A DNA stretch of 18,842 nt from Oscillospiraceae bacterium (lineage in GTDB: Bacteria; Bacillota; Clostridia; Oscillospirales; Ruminococcaceae), in the NCBI GenBank assembly GCA_019413245.1, contig DXNX01000040.1:1-18842 (forward strand), in the 5' to 3' direction. The notes under the pieces were generated by a model, which was not told where the DNA came from, made no database searches, and saw only the letters and a program-made list of their open reading frames with translations. The stretch's first letter is position 1, and the number at the start of each line of letters is the position of its first letter. Shown here piece by piece: positions 1 to 6,304 of the stretch. The position numbers and the translations under genes were made by a program.

Positions 1-1
1 C

Positions 2-1354
2 CTTGGCTGTGCTGCCTGGGACACCACCGAAGTTTCCGGCACCGACGACCTCCACGACGCCCACGGCATCCTGGCCGATGCCATGACCCGGGCCGCCGCC
101 CTGTGGGGGGCCCGCCGCAGCTGGTTTCTGGTGGGCGGCAGCACCTGCGGGCTGCTGGCGGCCATCCGCGCCGCCGCGCCTTACGGCAGCGAGATCATCT
201 GTGCCCGCAACTGCCACAAATCCGTGTACCATGCCATTGAGCTGTGCGGGCTGCGCCCGGTCTGGCTCACCCCGCCGGTAGACCCGGTGTTCGGGGTATA
301 CGGCAGCATCGAGCCCGCCAAGGTGCTGGAGGCCCTGTTTGCCCACCCCAAGGCCACCTGTGTGGTGCTGACCAGCCCCACCTATGAGGGCGTGGTCAGC
401 AATCTGTCCGCCATTGCCGATGCGTGCCACTTCCGGCATGTGAAACTGGTGGTGGACGAAGCCCACGGCGCCCACTACATGCCCGCCGCCGCGCCCTACG
501 GCTGGCGGGGCGGCGCGGTGGCGGCAGGGGCAGACCTGGTGGTGCAGAGCGCCCACAAGACCCTGCCCAGCCTGACCCAGACGGCCCTGCTGCATCAGAA
601 CACCCTGTTCGTGGATGCGGACGAGGTGGAGCGGCAGCTGGACGTGTTCGAGACCAGTTCCCCCTCCTACCCGCTGATGGTCAGCCTGGACGGCTGCGTC
701 ACCCGAATGGCGGAGGAGGGCCCCGCCCTGTTTGCCGCCTGGCGGGCCCGGCTGGACCGGTTCTCCGCCGCCGTTGCCTCCCTCAGGCATCTGCGGGTGC
801 TCTGCCACGGCACCGATACCCTGGACAACCACCCTGACTTTTTTGCCCATGACAGCAGCAAGATCCTGGTGAACGGGGCCGCTGCCGGGCTGACCGGTGC
901 ACAGATGGCCCAAATCCTGCGGGAGAAGTACGGCCTGGAGACCGAGATGGCCTGCGGCTATAACCTGCTGGCCATGACCAGCGTATGCGACGCCGAGGAC
1001 GCCCTGGACCGCCTGGCCCAGGCCCTGCTGGCCATGGATACGCCTTCGGCCTCCGGGGCGGCCGCCGCTCCGTCTGCCCCGGTCCTCTGCCCGCCGGGAC
1101 AGGCTCTGTTCACCATCGCCCAGGCGGTGCGCTATCCCCGCAAGGAAATGCTGCTGGCGGAGGCGGAGGGCCACACCGCTGCGGAGTATGTCTGGGCCTA
1201 CCCGCCGGGGGTGCCCCTGATTGCCCCCGGGGAGCGGGTCACGCCGGCCTTTCTGGCTGCCTGTGCCGCCCTGGAAGCAGCGGGTACCACCCTGCACCAC
1301 ACCGTGACAGACAGGCCCAGCAGGCTGGCGGTGTGCACCGCGGCCAAGCCTTGA
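2..1354 (+). CDS. Orn/Lys/Arg decarboxylase-like PLP enzyme, 5' end cut by window
   Basis: This is a fold-type I PLP enzyme of the Orn/Lys/Arg decarboxylase major-domain family, which decarboxylates basic amino acids to polyamines or related diamines. The reading frame is open to the window edge, and codons before the first in-frame ATG (83) already encode family sequence (WDTTEVSGTDDLHDAHGIL), so the gene starts outside the window. Visible motifs are VDEAHGAHY (Asp at 455-457, expected to contact the PLP pyridine nitrogen) and SAHKTLPSLTQ (Lys at 557-559, the expected Schiff-base lysine). A C-terminal decarboxylase domain follows, with AEYVWAYPPGVPLIAPGE near 1180-1233. The final part is short compared with the large E. 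coli enzymes and resembles the compact Firmicutes type. Substrate cannot be told from sequence. The stop codon lies inside the -35 box of the next promoter. Confidence 0.9.
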   Translation, partial: LGCAAWDTTEVSGTDDLHDAHGILADAMTRAAALWGARRSWFLVGGSTCGLLAAIRAAAPYGSEIICARNCHKSVYHAIELCGLRPVWLTPPVDPVFGVYGSIEPAKVLEALFAHPKATCVVLTSPTYEGVVSNLSAIADACHFRHVKLVVDEAHGAHYMPAAAPYGWRGGAVAAGADLVVQSAHKTLPSLTQTALLHQNTLFVDADEVERQLDVFETSSPSYPLMVSLDGCVTRMAEEGPALFAAWRARLDRFSAAVASLRHLRVLCHGTDTLDNHPDFFAHDSSKILVNGAAAGLTGAQMAQILREKYGLETEMACGYNLLAMTSVCDAEDALDRLAQALLAMDTPSASGAAAAPSAPVLCPPGQALFTIAQAVRYPRKEMLLAEAEGHTAAEYVWAYPPGVPLIAPGERVTPAFLAACAALEAAGTTLHHTVTDRPSRLAVCTAAKP

Positions 1355-1379
1355 CAACCCCGCCTGCCCCGTGTACAAT
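1351..1379 (+). promoter_or_regulatory. Sigma-A promoter of scfA
   Basis: A consensus -35 TTGACA (1351-1356) and a -10 TACAAT (1374-1379) are separated by exactly 17 bases. The -35 box contains the TGA stop codon of the decarboxylase gene, so the SCIFF unit has its own near-consensus promoter with no spare spacer. Transcription should begin around 1386, leaving a short leader before the scfA start. Confidence 0.8.
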
Positions 1380-1413
1380 AAAACCATACCAATATAAAAG
1401 GGGTGACTGTTTT

Positions 1414-1554
1414 ATGAAGCACATCCAGACTCTGAACACCCGTGACATGGCCAAGAGCCTGCAGAACGGTGGTTGCGGCGAATGCCAGACCTCCTGCCAG
1501 AGCGCCTGCAAGACCAGCTGCGGCATTGCCAACCAGCCCTGCGAAAAGAAGTAA
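1414..1554 (+). CDS. scfA: SCIFF ribosomal peptide precursor
   Basis: A 46-residue peptide with six cysteines at 21, 24, 28, 32, 36 and 43 (core GGCGECQTSCQSACKTSCG) behind a Cys-free leader (MKHIQTLNTRDMAKSLQNGG). This matches the SCIFF family (six cysteines in forty-five residues), a ranthipeptide precursor found almost throughout Clostridia and modified by a radical SAM/SPASM enzyme that makes Cys-to-alpha-carbon thioether bonds. The biological role of mature SCIFF is not established. The start is set by AAAGGGGTGA at 1397-1406. The maturase gene follows after 111 bases that include a hairpin terminator, so precursor and enzyme are probably made in unequal amounts. The residue after Cys36 is Gly, which is discussed in the findings. 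Confidence 0.95.
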   Translation: MKHIQTLNTRDMAKSLQNGGCGECQTSCQSACKTSCGIANQPCEKK

Positions 1555-1572
1555 TCTTTTTTCTGGCTTGTC

Positions 1573-1622
1573 TGCCGGGACATCCCCCTGCTTTGGCGCG
1601 GGGTTGTTCCGGCATTTTGTTT
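1573..1622 (+). terminator. Hairpin terminator/attenuator between scfA and scfB
   Basis: The arms 1573-1587 (TGCCGGGACATCCCC) and 1600-1614 (GGGGTTGTTCCGGCA) pair over 15 positions with one G-T wobble and one mismatch, around a 12-base loop, and are followed directly by TTTTGTTT. It lies between the precursor gene and the maturase gene, and no promoter was seen after it. I infer partial termination giving abundant peptide mRNA and less maturase mRNA. Confidence 0.8.
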
Positions 1623-1665
1623 GCACACGCACTTTTGCGTTTTTGAAAAAAAGTAAGGGGTTTCT

Positions 1666-3117
1666 ATGATCCATCAGTACAAATTGAACGGCTACAACAT
1701 CGTGGTGGACGTGTACAGCGGCAGCGTGCACGCGGTGGACGATGTGGCCTATGACGCCATCGCCCTTGTGGATGCGGGGGTTGCCCGGGACGCGGCCATC
1801 GACCAGCTGGCTGCCAAATATGCGGACCACCCGGAAGTGACCCGCGCCGACATTGAGGACTGCTTTGCGGACATCGACGAACTGACCGCCGCCGGGCAGC
1901 TGTTTGCCCCGGACATCTACGCCGACCACGCCTTCGACTTCAAGAACCGGTCTTCGGTGGTCAAGGCGCTGTGCCTGCATGTGGCCCACACCTGCAACCT
2001 GAACTGCGAATACTGCTTTGCGGCCCAGGGCAAGTTCCACGGCGAGTCCGGCCTGATGAGCTTTGAGACCGGCAAGCGGGCCCTGGATTTCCTGGTGGAG
2101 CATTCCGGCACCCGCCACAACCTGGAAGTGGACTTCTTCGGCGGCGAACCGCTGATGAACTTTGAAGTCTGCAAGCAGCTGGTGGCCTACGCCCGCAGCA
2201 TCGAGAAGGAAAAGGGTAAGAATTTCCGCTTCACCCTGACCACCAACGGCATCGGCATTACCGACGAAGTCATCGAGTGGGCCAACAAGGAATGTTACAA
2301 TGTGGTTTTGTCCCTGGATGGCCGCAAGGAAGTCAACGACCGGTTCCGCAAGGACCTGGCGGGCAACGGCAGCTATGACCGCATCGTGCCCAAGTTCCAG
2401 CGCCTGGTCAAGGCCCGGGGCGGCAAGGGCTACTACATGCGCGGCACCTTCACCCACTACAACACCGACTTCACCAACGACCTGTTCCATATGGCGGACG
2501 ACCTGGGCTTCTCCGAGCTGTCCATGGAGCCGGTGGTGGCCAAGCCCGGCGACCCGGAGGCCCTGACCGAAGCCGACCTGCCGGTGCTGTTCGACCAGTA
2601 CGAGCTGCTGGCCAAGGACATGCTCCGCCGGGAGAAGGCGGGCAAGCCCATCACCTTCTACCATTACATCCTGGACCTGGAGCACGGCCCCTGCATCTAC
2701 AAGCGGATCTCGGGCTGCGGTTCCGGCACCGAGTACATGGCCGTGACCCCCTGGGGCGACCTGTACCCCTGCCACCAGTTCGTGGGCGACCCCGCCTACA
2801 AACTGGGCGACATCTGGAACGGCGTGACCAACACCGCTTTGCGGGACGAGTTCAAGATGTGCAACGTCTACGCCCGCCCGGACTGCAAGGATTGCTGGGC
2901 CCGGCTGTACTGCGCCGGCGGCTGTGCCGCCAACGCCCTGCACGCCACCGGCGACATTCACGGCGTGTATGAGTACGGCTGCCAGGTCTTCCGCAAGCGC
3001 ATCGAGTGCGCCCTGATGATCAAGGTAGCGGAGAAGCTGGACCCCGAGCTGGCCAAGAACGCCGCCCCCGCCCCGGCGCAGGATGACTGCGACGGCTGCA
3101 GCAGCTGTGCAGACTGA
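1666..3117 (+). CDS. scfB: SCIFF maturase, radical SAM/SPASM thioether-forming enzyme
   Basis: A 483-residue radical SAM enzyme that should install thioether cross-links in the SCIFF peptide. An N-terminal region (about 1-95, opening MIHQYKLNGYNIVVDVYSGS) fits the peptide-recognition domain of these enzymes. The CX3CX2C motif CNLNCEYC gives Cys110, 114 and 117, which bind the SAM-cleaving 4Fe-4S cluster; FFGGEPLMN is the usual glycine-rich stretch. The SPASM part holds Cys343, 351, 369, 399, 407, 410, 416, 420 and 439, ligands for two auxiliary clusters. The C-terminus ends in an extra CDGCSSC (475-481) after an Ala/Pro-rich linker. The start is fixed by TAAGGGG at 1654-1660, five bases before ATG. 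It sits directly behind scfA with a leaky-looking terminator between, and a strong terminator follows it. Confidence 0.95.
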   Translation: MIHQYKLNGYNIVVDVYSGSVHAVDDVAYDAIALVDAGVARDAAIDQLAAKYADHPEVTRADIEDCFADIDELTAAGQLFAPDIYADHAFDFKNRSSVVKALCLHVAHTCNLNCEYCFAAQGKFHGESGLMSFETGKRALDFLVEHSGTRHNLEVDFFGGEPLMNFEVCKQLVAYARSIEKEKGKNFRFTLTTNGIGITDEVIEWANKECYNVVLSLDGRKEVNDRFRKDLAGNGSYDRIVPKFQRLVKARGGKGYYMRGTFTHYNTDFTNDLFHMADDLGFSELSMEPVVAKPGDPEALTEADLPVLFDQYELLAKDMLRREKAGKPITFYHYILDLEHGPCIYKRISGCGSGTEYMAVTPWGDLYPCHQFVGDPAYKLGDIWNGVTNTALRDEFKMCNVYARPDCKDCWARLYCAGGCAANALHATGDIHGVYEYGCQVFRKRIECALMIKVAEKLDPELAKNAAPAPAQDDCDGCSSCAD

Positions 3118-3137
3118 GTTTTTGTATTTCTGTATAG

Positions 3138-3175
3138 AAAAAGAGACTTTCTCGTCAGAGAGAGTCTCTTTTTTG
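3138..3175 (+). terminator. Rho-independent terminator after scfB
   Basis: An 11-bp stem (GAGACTTTCTC 3143-3153 with GAGAGAGTCTC 3158-3168, one G-T wobble) has a GTCA loop and six T residues after it. The A-run at 3138-3142 pairs with these and lengthens the stem. Confidence 0.9.
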
Positions 3176-3186
3176 TTGGTTATTTT

Positions 3187-3277
3187 CCGGCAGACGGCTG
3201 CTTGCCGGAGAGTTGTCACTTTTCGCTTCCTTTTCGGGCACGAAAAGGAAGGACCAACCAGCAGGCAGCCGTCTGCC
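3187..3277. repeat. Nested inverted repeats in the scfB/HD intergenic region
   Basis: A perfect 13-bp inverted repeat (GGCAGACGGCTGC 3189-3201 and its complement 3265-3277) encloses a perfect 11-bp hairpin (CTTCCTTTTCG 3226-3236, loop GGCA, complement 3241-3251). A competing short stem, CCGGCA 3187-3192 with TGCCGG 3203-3208, uses part of the same outer arm. ACCAAC at 3253-3258 could also pair with GTTGGT at 3175-3180. Neither the inner nor the outer stem is followed by a T-run, so it does not look like a terminator. It may be a small mobile palindrome or a structured RNA. No open frame here looks coding. Confidence 0.7.
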
Positions 3278-3292
3278 AAGAAGCCAGAGGCA

Positions 3293-3346
3293 AACCAACC
3301 CCTCCGTCGGCCTACCGGCCGCCAGCTCCCCTTACACAGGGGCGCC
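3293..3346. repeat. Probable dispersed intergenic palindrome
   Basis: Read on the minus strand this begins GGCGCCCCTGTGTAAGGGGA and continues through AGCTGGCGGCCGGTAGGCCG to a GAGGGGTTGGTT end. It holds two small palindromes, CCCCT-TACAC-AGGGG and GGCC-TACC-GGCC. Its form (GGCNCCCTTGTGTAAGGGAGCTGGC...GACNGAGGG) resembles a short intergenic repeat that I recall as widespread in Faecalibacterium-like genomes. That identification is from memory, and only one copy is in this window. Confidence 0.55.
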
Positions 3347-3356
3347 TTTTTCTGCC

Positions 3357-3395
3357 AAAAAGCAAAACCCCCGGCGTTACTGCCGGGGGCATTTT
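3357..3395 (-). terminator. Terminator of the HD-domain gene, possibly bidirectional
   Basis: The 8-bp GC stem CCCCCGGC (3368-3375) with GCCGGGGG (3382-3389) has a six-base loop. On the minus strand it is followed by TTTTGCTTTTT, and on the plus strand by CATTTTT, so it could stop transcription from either side. It lies 14 bases past the HD gene stop. Confidence 0.85.
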
Positions 3396-3402
3396 TATAA
3401 TG

Positions 3403-3891
3403 TTACTTGCTGCGGGCCAGCGCCGGGCGCAGACGGCGGGCGCGGGTGTAGACCATTTCCTGCACGGCGCACATCTTATCGGCCAGGCAGACCAGCCAGG
3501 CTTCGGTGCAGGCCGGAGGCACGGGGGTCAGGGGGAACATGTGGCGCAAAATCACGTTCTGTTCCACCTCGTCCAGGTCCCAGTCCTGCATGGCGTTGCG
3601 CAGAGCCGTCCGGGGATGGGTGAACCCGTGCAAACGGTGGCTGTCGTCCTTTTCGTGCCAGTCATACAGGAAGTAATCATGCAGCAGCGCGCCGCGGATC
3701 AGCGAATCCCGGTCCACCTCGGCCCCGAAGGCCGCGGCCAGGCGGCAGCTCAGCGCCGCCACGCGGACACAGTGTTCATACACGCTCACACCGCCGTGCT
3801 GCACAAAGTCGTGGGTGCGGGTGTAGCGGCCTTCGCGCTCCAGGCGCTGGGCCACAGCGGCAATTTCCAGATTCAGGTCTGTCACCTGCAT
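3403..3891 (-). CDS. Small HD-domain phosphohydrolase-like protein
   Basis: A 162-residue soluble protein of the HD superfamily, metal-dependent phosphohydrolases acting on nucleotides and other phosphate esters. The core is visible as His40 (SVYEHCVRVA), the HD doublet His71-Asp72 (LLHDYFLYDWHE), and Asp138 (LADKM); His88, His92 and His117 are further possible metal or phosphate contacts. The length fits the stand-alone HD proteins common in Clostridia. Its substrate cannot be assigned. The start is well set by AAGGAGGAA (complement of 3897-3905), and the gene has its own promoter and terminator, so it is transcribed alone even though it lies on the same strand as the GTPase operon upstream. 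Confidence 0.85.
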   Translation of the reverse strand: MQVTDLNLEIAAVAQRLEREGRYTRTHDFVQHGGVSVYEHCVRVAALSCRLAAAFGAEVDRDSLIRGALLHDYFLYDWHEKDDSHRLHGFTHPRTALRNAMQDWDLDEVEQNVILRHMFPLTPVPPACTEAWLVCLADKMCAVQEMVYTRARRLRPALARSK

Positions 3892-3950
3892 TGGCGTTCC
3901 TCCTTATTCGGGTCCGTCACGGTTCAAGGCCAACATGCACTCCATTAGCT

Positions 3951-3978
3951 ATTATACAGGCCTTCTACGCCTTTGCAA
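3951..3978 (-). promoter_or_regulatory. Promoter of the HD-domain gene
   Basis: On the minus strand TTGCAA (3973-3978) and a consensus TATAAT (3951-3956) are separated by 16 bases. The transcript would carry a leader of about 55 bases before the strong Shine-Dalgarno site of the HD gene. The remaining 3979-4022 is A/T-rich with only a weak stem, and I see no clear terminator for the GTPase operon in it. Confidence 0.75.
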
Positions 3979-4022
3979 GCATTTATCTGTAAAATGTTTG
4001 TTAAAACGGCATTTTTCAGCGA

Positions 4023-5003
4023 TCAGCTGAACATGACCACGTCCTCCACGGGTTTTTCCGCGCTTTCGACGGAGAGGGCCGTCAGCACCGGGCCGGTGGA
4101 ATCGGGGGTCTGCCCCTTGTAGATGGGATGGAACTTGATGGCCACCTTGGCGGTCAGGGTGATCCAGTCCCGCTGCTTCAGGCTCTTGTAGGCGTCGTAC
4201 TTGCAGGGGAAGCCCACAAACTGGATGTCCTGCACGCAGCAGGTCATGGCAAAACGGCCGGGCACGAAGGAGTCCTTGCCCGCGCGGGAAGTCTGGCACA
4301 CCTGCGCCAGGAATTTCACCGTCTTGCCGTTGTATTTGTCCGGCTCATCCATGCAGTCCATATACCACACGCCGAAGAATTCCGGCGGGATCTCAATGAC
4401 CGGGGCGTTCACGTCAAAGGGCAGGGGGTCCGGGATGTCATCATAGGCCACCGAACCGTCCTTGAACTCGTAGGCGATGTCGCACCGGCGGCTGGCCTGA
4501 CGCACCAGCTTGTGGATGAGCTGACGGCTCTCGTCGTCGTTCACCGCTTCGGCGCGGTTGACCACCAGCAGTTCGCTGGTGCGCAGCTTATCCAGCAGCA
4601 GGGAGCGCATGGCGTTGTCCCCGGCGTAGGTCTTGATGGTGGTGCCGTCGGCGGTGGCCAGGCACTGGTAAATGACCCAGTTGGCGGGCAGGGCGTCCGC
4701 CAGGTCCTGGATGAGCCACATGCCGTTGTACTCGATGACAACGCGGCCGCAGGCGCTCTTGGCAGCCAGGCGGGTCAGGTTCTGCACGTTCAGCTCCGCC
4801 TTGTCGTTCAGGTATTCGACGGTCACGCCGCCGAAAGCGAAGCGGTCGGGATCGTACTCTTCCTCGCCGTCCTCACAGATGAGCAGCAGGGTCTTGTCCC
4901 CGGAATCAAACTGCTCGTCTTCCATGGTCTCCTGGATGAACTTGGTCTTGCCGCTCTCCAGCATACCCACAAAAAGATATACGGGGATCTGTTTGCTTGC
5001 CAT
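4023..5003 (-). CDS. P-loop GTPase-like protein with YcgQ-like (DUF1980) C-terminal domain
   Basis: A 326-residue two-part protein. Residues 1-190 form a P-loop domain with Walker A GMLESGKT (13-20), EYNGMW (91-96, at the place of the ExSG motif of G3E GTPases) and NRAE (149-152, at the place of NKxD). It lacks the CxCC metal motif of true CobW proteins. Residues about 208-326 (GRFAMTCCVQDIQFVGFPCK, then a DWITLTAKV strand) resemble the C-terminal domain of YcgQ/TIGR03943 proteins, which in Bacillus are encoded beside a permease and linked to zinc-controlled genes. It is the second gene of an operon 18 bases behind the His-rich G3E GTPase, with AAAGGGG ahead of its ATG. The most likely role is as partner of that GTPase in metal handling. 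The function itself is inferred. Confidence 0.8.
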   Translation of the reverse strand: MASKQIPVYLFVGMLESGKTKFIQETMEDEQFDSGDKTLLLICEDGEEEYDPDRFAFGGVTVEYLNDKAELNVQNLTRLAAKSACGRVVIEYNGMWLIQDLADALPANWVIYQCLATADGTTIKTYAGDNAMRSLLLDKLRTSELLVVNRAEAVNDDESRQLIHKLVRQASRRCDIAYEFKDGSVAYDDIPDPLPFDVNAPVIEIPPEFFGVWYMDCMDEPDKYNGKTVKFLAQVCQTSRAGKDSFVPGRFAMTCCVQDIQFVGFPCKYDAYKSLKQRDWITLTAKVAIKFHPIYKGQTPDSTGPVLTALSVESAEKPVEDVVMFS

Positions 5004-5021
5004 GGTGTACCCCTTTCGTGA

Positions 5022-6227
5022 TCACAGGCCGAACAGTTCCGCCAGGCCGTGCTCATCCAGGCCGGAGCCGATGACGCACAGCTTGCCGGTAACGTCGGGG
5101 CTGCCGGTGCGGATCTCATGCTCGCCGGGGACCATGTCGAACTCATACCAGGTGCTGCCGCCGTCCACGATGCCCTTGGCACGCAGGACGCTGCCGTATT
5201 TGCCGGTATCCAGGGCGGACAGGGCCTCTTCCAGCTCTTCCTTGGTGTAATGGCGGGCGGTCTCACGGCCCCAGCTCACGAACACCTCGTCGGCGTCGTG
5301 GTCATGATGATGGCCGCAGCTGCACACACCGTGCTCATCGTAATGATGTTCGTGGTGCTCATGGTCATGATGGCAGCATTCGTGGTCGTGCTCCTCGTGA
5401 TCATGGTCGTGGTGGCAGCATTCGTGGTCGTGGTCCTCATGGTCATGATCATGGTGGCAGCACTCGTGGTCGTGTTCCTCCTCATGGTCATGATCGTGGT
5501 GGCAGCACTCGTGGTCCTCGCCATCATGGTGATGGTGGTGATGATGATGGTGCTCGTCCTCCCCGGCATGGGCCACATTGGCGGCCTGGGCCTGCTCGAT
5601 GAGCTCGGCCACCAGGTCCCGCTTGCCGTCCATGACTGCCACGATCTGCTTGCCGTTCAGTTCGGCCCAGTCGGTGGTGACGATGGTGGCGGTGGGGTTC
5701 TTTTCCTGCAGCAGGGCCACGGCCTTGGCCACCTTGGCCTCATCGGCGTTGCCGGTGCGGCTGAGGATCAGGCAGGAAGCATGGCTGACCTGGTCGTCGT
5801 AGAACTCACCGAAGTTCTTCATATACATCTTGACCTTGTTCACATCGGCCACGGTGACAAAGCTGTTCAGGGTGACGGGCAGGGTCTCGGCCACGCCCTC
5901 CACGGCGCGGGTCACGTCGGACAGCTTGCCCACGCCGGAAGGCTCGATGAGGATGCGGTCGGGATGGTAGGTCTCCACGACCTTCTTCAGGGCTTCCCGG
6001 AAGTCGCCCACCAGGGAGCAGCAGATGCAGCCGGAGTTCAGCTCATTGACCTGAATGCCGGCCTCGCGCATGAAGCCGCCGTCGATGCCGATCTCACCGA
6101 ATTCGTTCTCGATGAGCACCAGCTTCTCGCCGCCGAAGGCTTCCTGGATGAGCTTCTTGATCAAAGTGGTCTTACCGGCGCCCAAAAAGCCGGAGAAAAT
6201 ATCAATCTTGGTCTGTGTCATATTCAT
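5022..6227 (-). CDS. G3E (CobW-type) GTPase with long His/Cys-rich metal-binding insert
   Basis: A 401-residue G3E-family GTPase, the group of metal-insertion and zinc-trafficking proteins (CobW, YciC, ZNG1). It has Walker A GFLGAGKT (13-20), the metal motif CICC (67-70), EPSG (95-98), and a C-terminal CobW_C-like domain (about 315-401). The place of NKxD reads LSRTGNAD (155-162), which departs from the usual guanine-binding motif. Between the two domains lies a metal-binding insert (226-309) with nine consecutive His (226-234), four copies of DHECCHHDH and a CSCGHHHDHD end. Two in-frame ATGs are possible: AGAGGG (complement of 6231-6236) is only 3 bases from the first but 9 from the second (Met3, ending at 6221), so Met3 is the better start. 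It is first in an operon with the YcgQ-like protein. Zinc is the likeliest metal. Confidence 0.92.
   Translation of the reverse strand: MNMTQTKIDIFSGFLGAGKTTLIKKLIQEAFGGEKLVLIENEFGEIGIDGGFMREAGIQVNELNSGCICCSLVGDFREALKKVVETYHPDRILIEPSGVGKLSDVTRAVEGVAETLPVTLNSFVTVADVNKVKMYMKNFGEFYDDQVSHASCLILSRTGNADEAKVAKAVALLQEKNPTATIVTTDWAELNGKQIVAVMDGKRDLVAELIEQAQAANVAHAGEDEHHHHHHHHHDGEDHECCHHDHDHEEEHDHECCHHDHDHEDHDHECCHHDHDHEEHDHECCHHDHEHHEHHYDEHGVCSCGHHHDHDADEVFVSWGRETARHYTKEELEEALSALDTGKYGSVLRAKGIVDGGSTWYEFDMVPGEHEIRTGSPDVTGKLCVIGSGLDEHGLAELFGL
5355..5552 (-). repeat. Coding tandem repeat: poly-His plus four DHECCHHDH units
   Basis: Within the G3E GTPase gene, 5526-5552 encodes nine His codons (mixed CAT/CAC), and 5355-5516 encodes four near-identical units DHECCHHD(H)(D/E)H at residues 238, 253, 267 and 281, with periods of 15, 14 and 14 residues. 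The near-regular spacing and similar codons point to tandem duplication. Each unit carries two Cys and five or six His, so the region could hold many metal ions. Confidence 0.9.
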
Positions 6228-6255
6228 TTACCCTCTGTTTTCAAACTCGTAATCC

Positions 6256-6288
6256 GCAGACATCCCGGCAGTCCGGGCTCAAGTCTGC
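6256..6288 (-). other. Palindromic hairpin in the leader of the GTPase operon
   Basis: The outer arms GCAGAC (6256-6261) and GTCTGC (6283-6288) and inner arms CCCGG (6264-6268) and CCGGG (6273-6277) form an interrupted hairpin in the leader between the promoter and the first GTPase gene. No T-run follows, so it is not a classical terminator. It may stabilise the mRNA or bind a regulator. The rest of the 245-base divergent gap also holds a GC-rich stem (GGGCCGGC 6408-6415 with its complement 6439-6446) ahead of the response regulator gene. Confidence 0.5.
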
Positions 6289-6295
6289 TAATTTC

Positions 6296-6304
6296 ATTAT
6301 ACCA
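6296..6304 (-). promoter_or_regulatory. Extended -10 promoter of the GTPase operon
   Basis: On the minus strand TGGTATAAT (6304 down to 6296) is a full extended -10 element. No good -35 lies 16-18 bases upstream, which is common for extended -10 promoters. It gives a leader of about 60 bases containing the hairpin at 6256-6288. Confidence 0.7.

Noticed and set aside
1544..1560. Small A/T stem AAAAGA/TCTTTT over the scfA stop codon as a terminator.
   Set aside because: Only six A/T-rich pairs; the hairpin at 1573-1614 is far stronger.
1198..3279. Open minus-strand frame of nearly 700 codons opposite the SCIFF genes.
   Set aside because: Antisense of scfA and scfB, both of which are firmly recognised.
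3985..4030. Terminator for the GTPase operon.
   Set aside because: Only short stems (TTCAGC/GCTGAA, AAAATG/CATTTT) with no T-run after them on the minus strand, so transcription may read into the HD gene.
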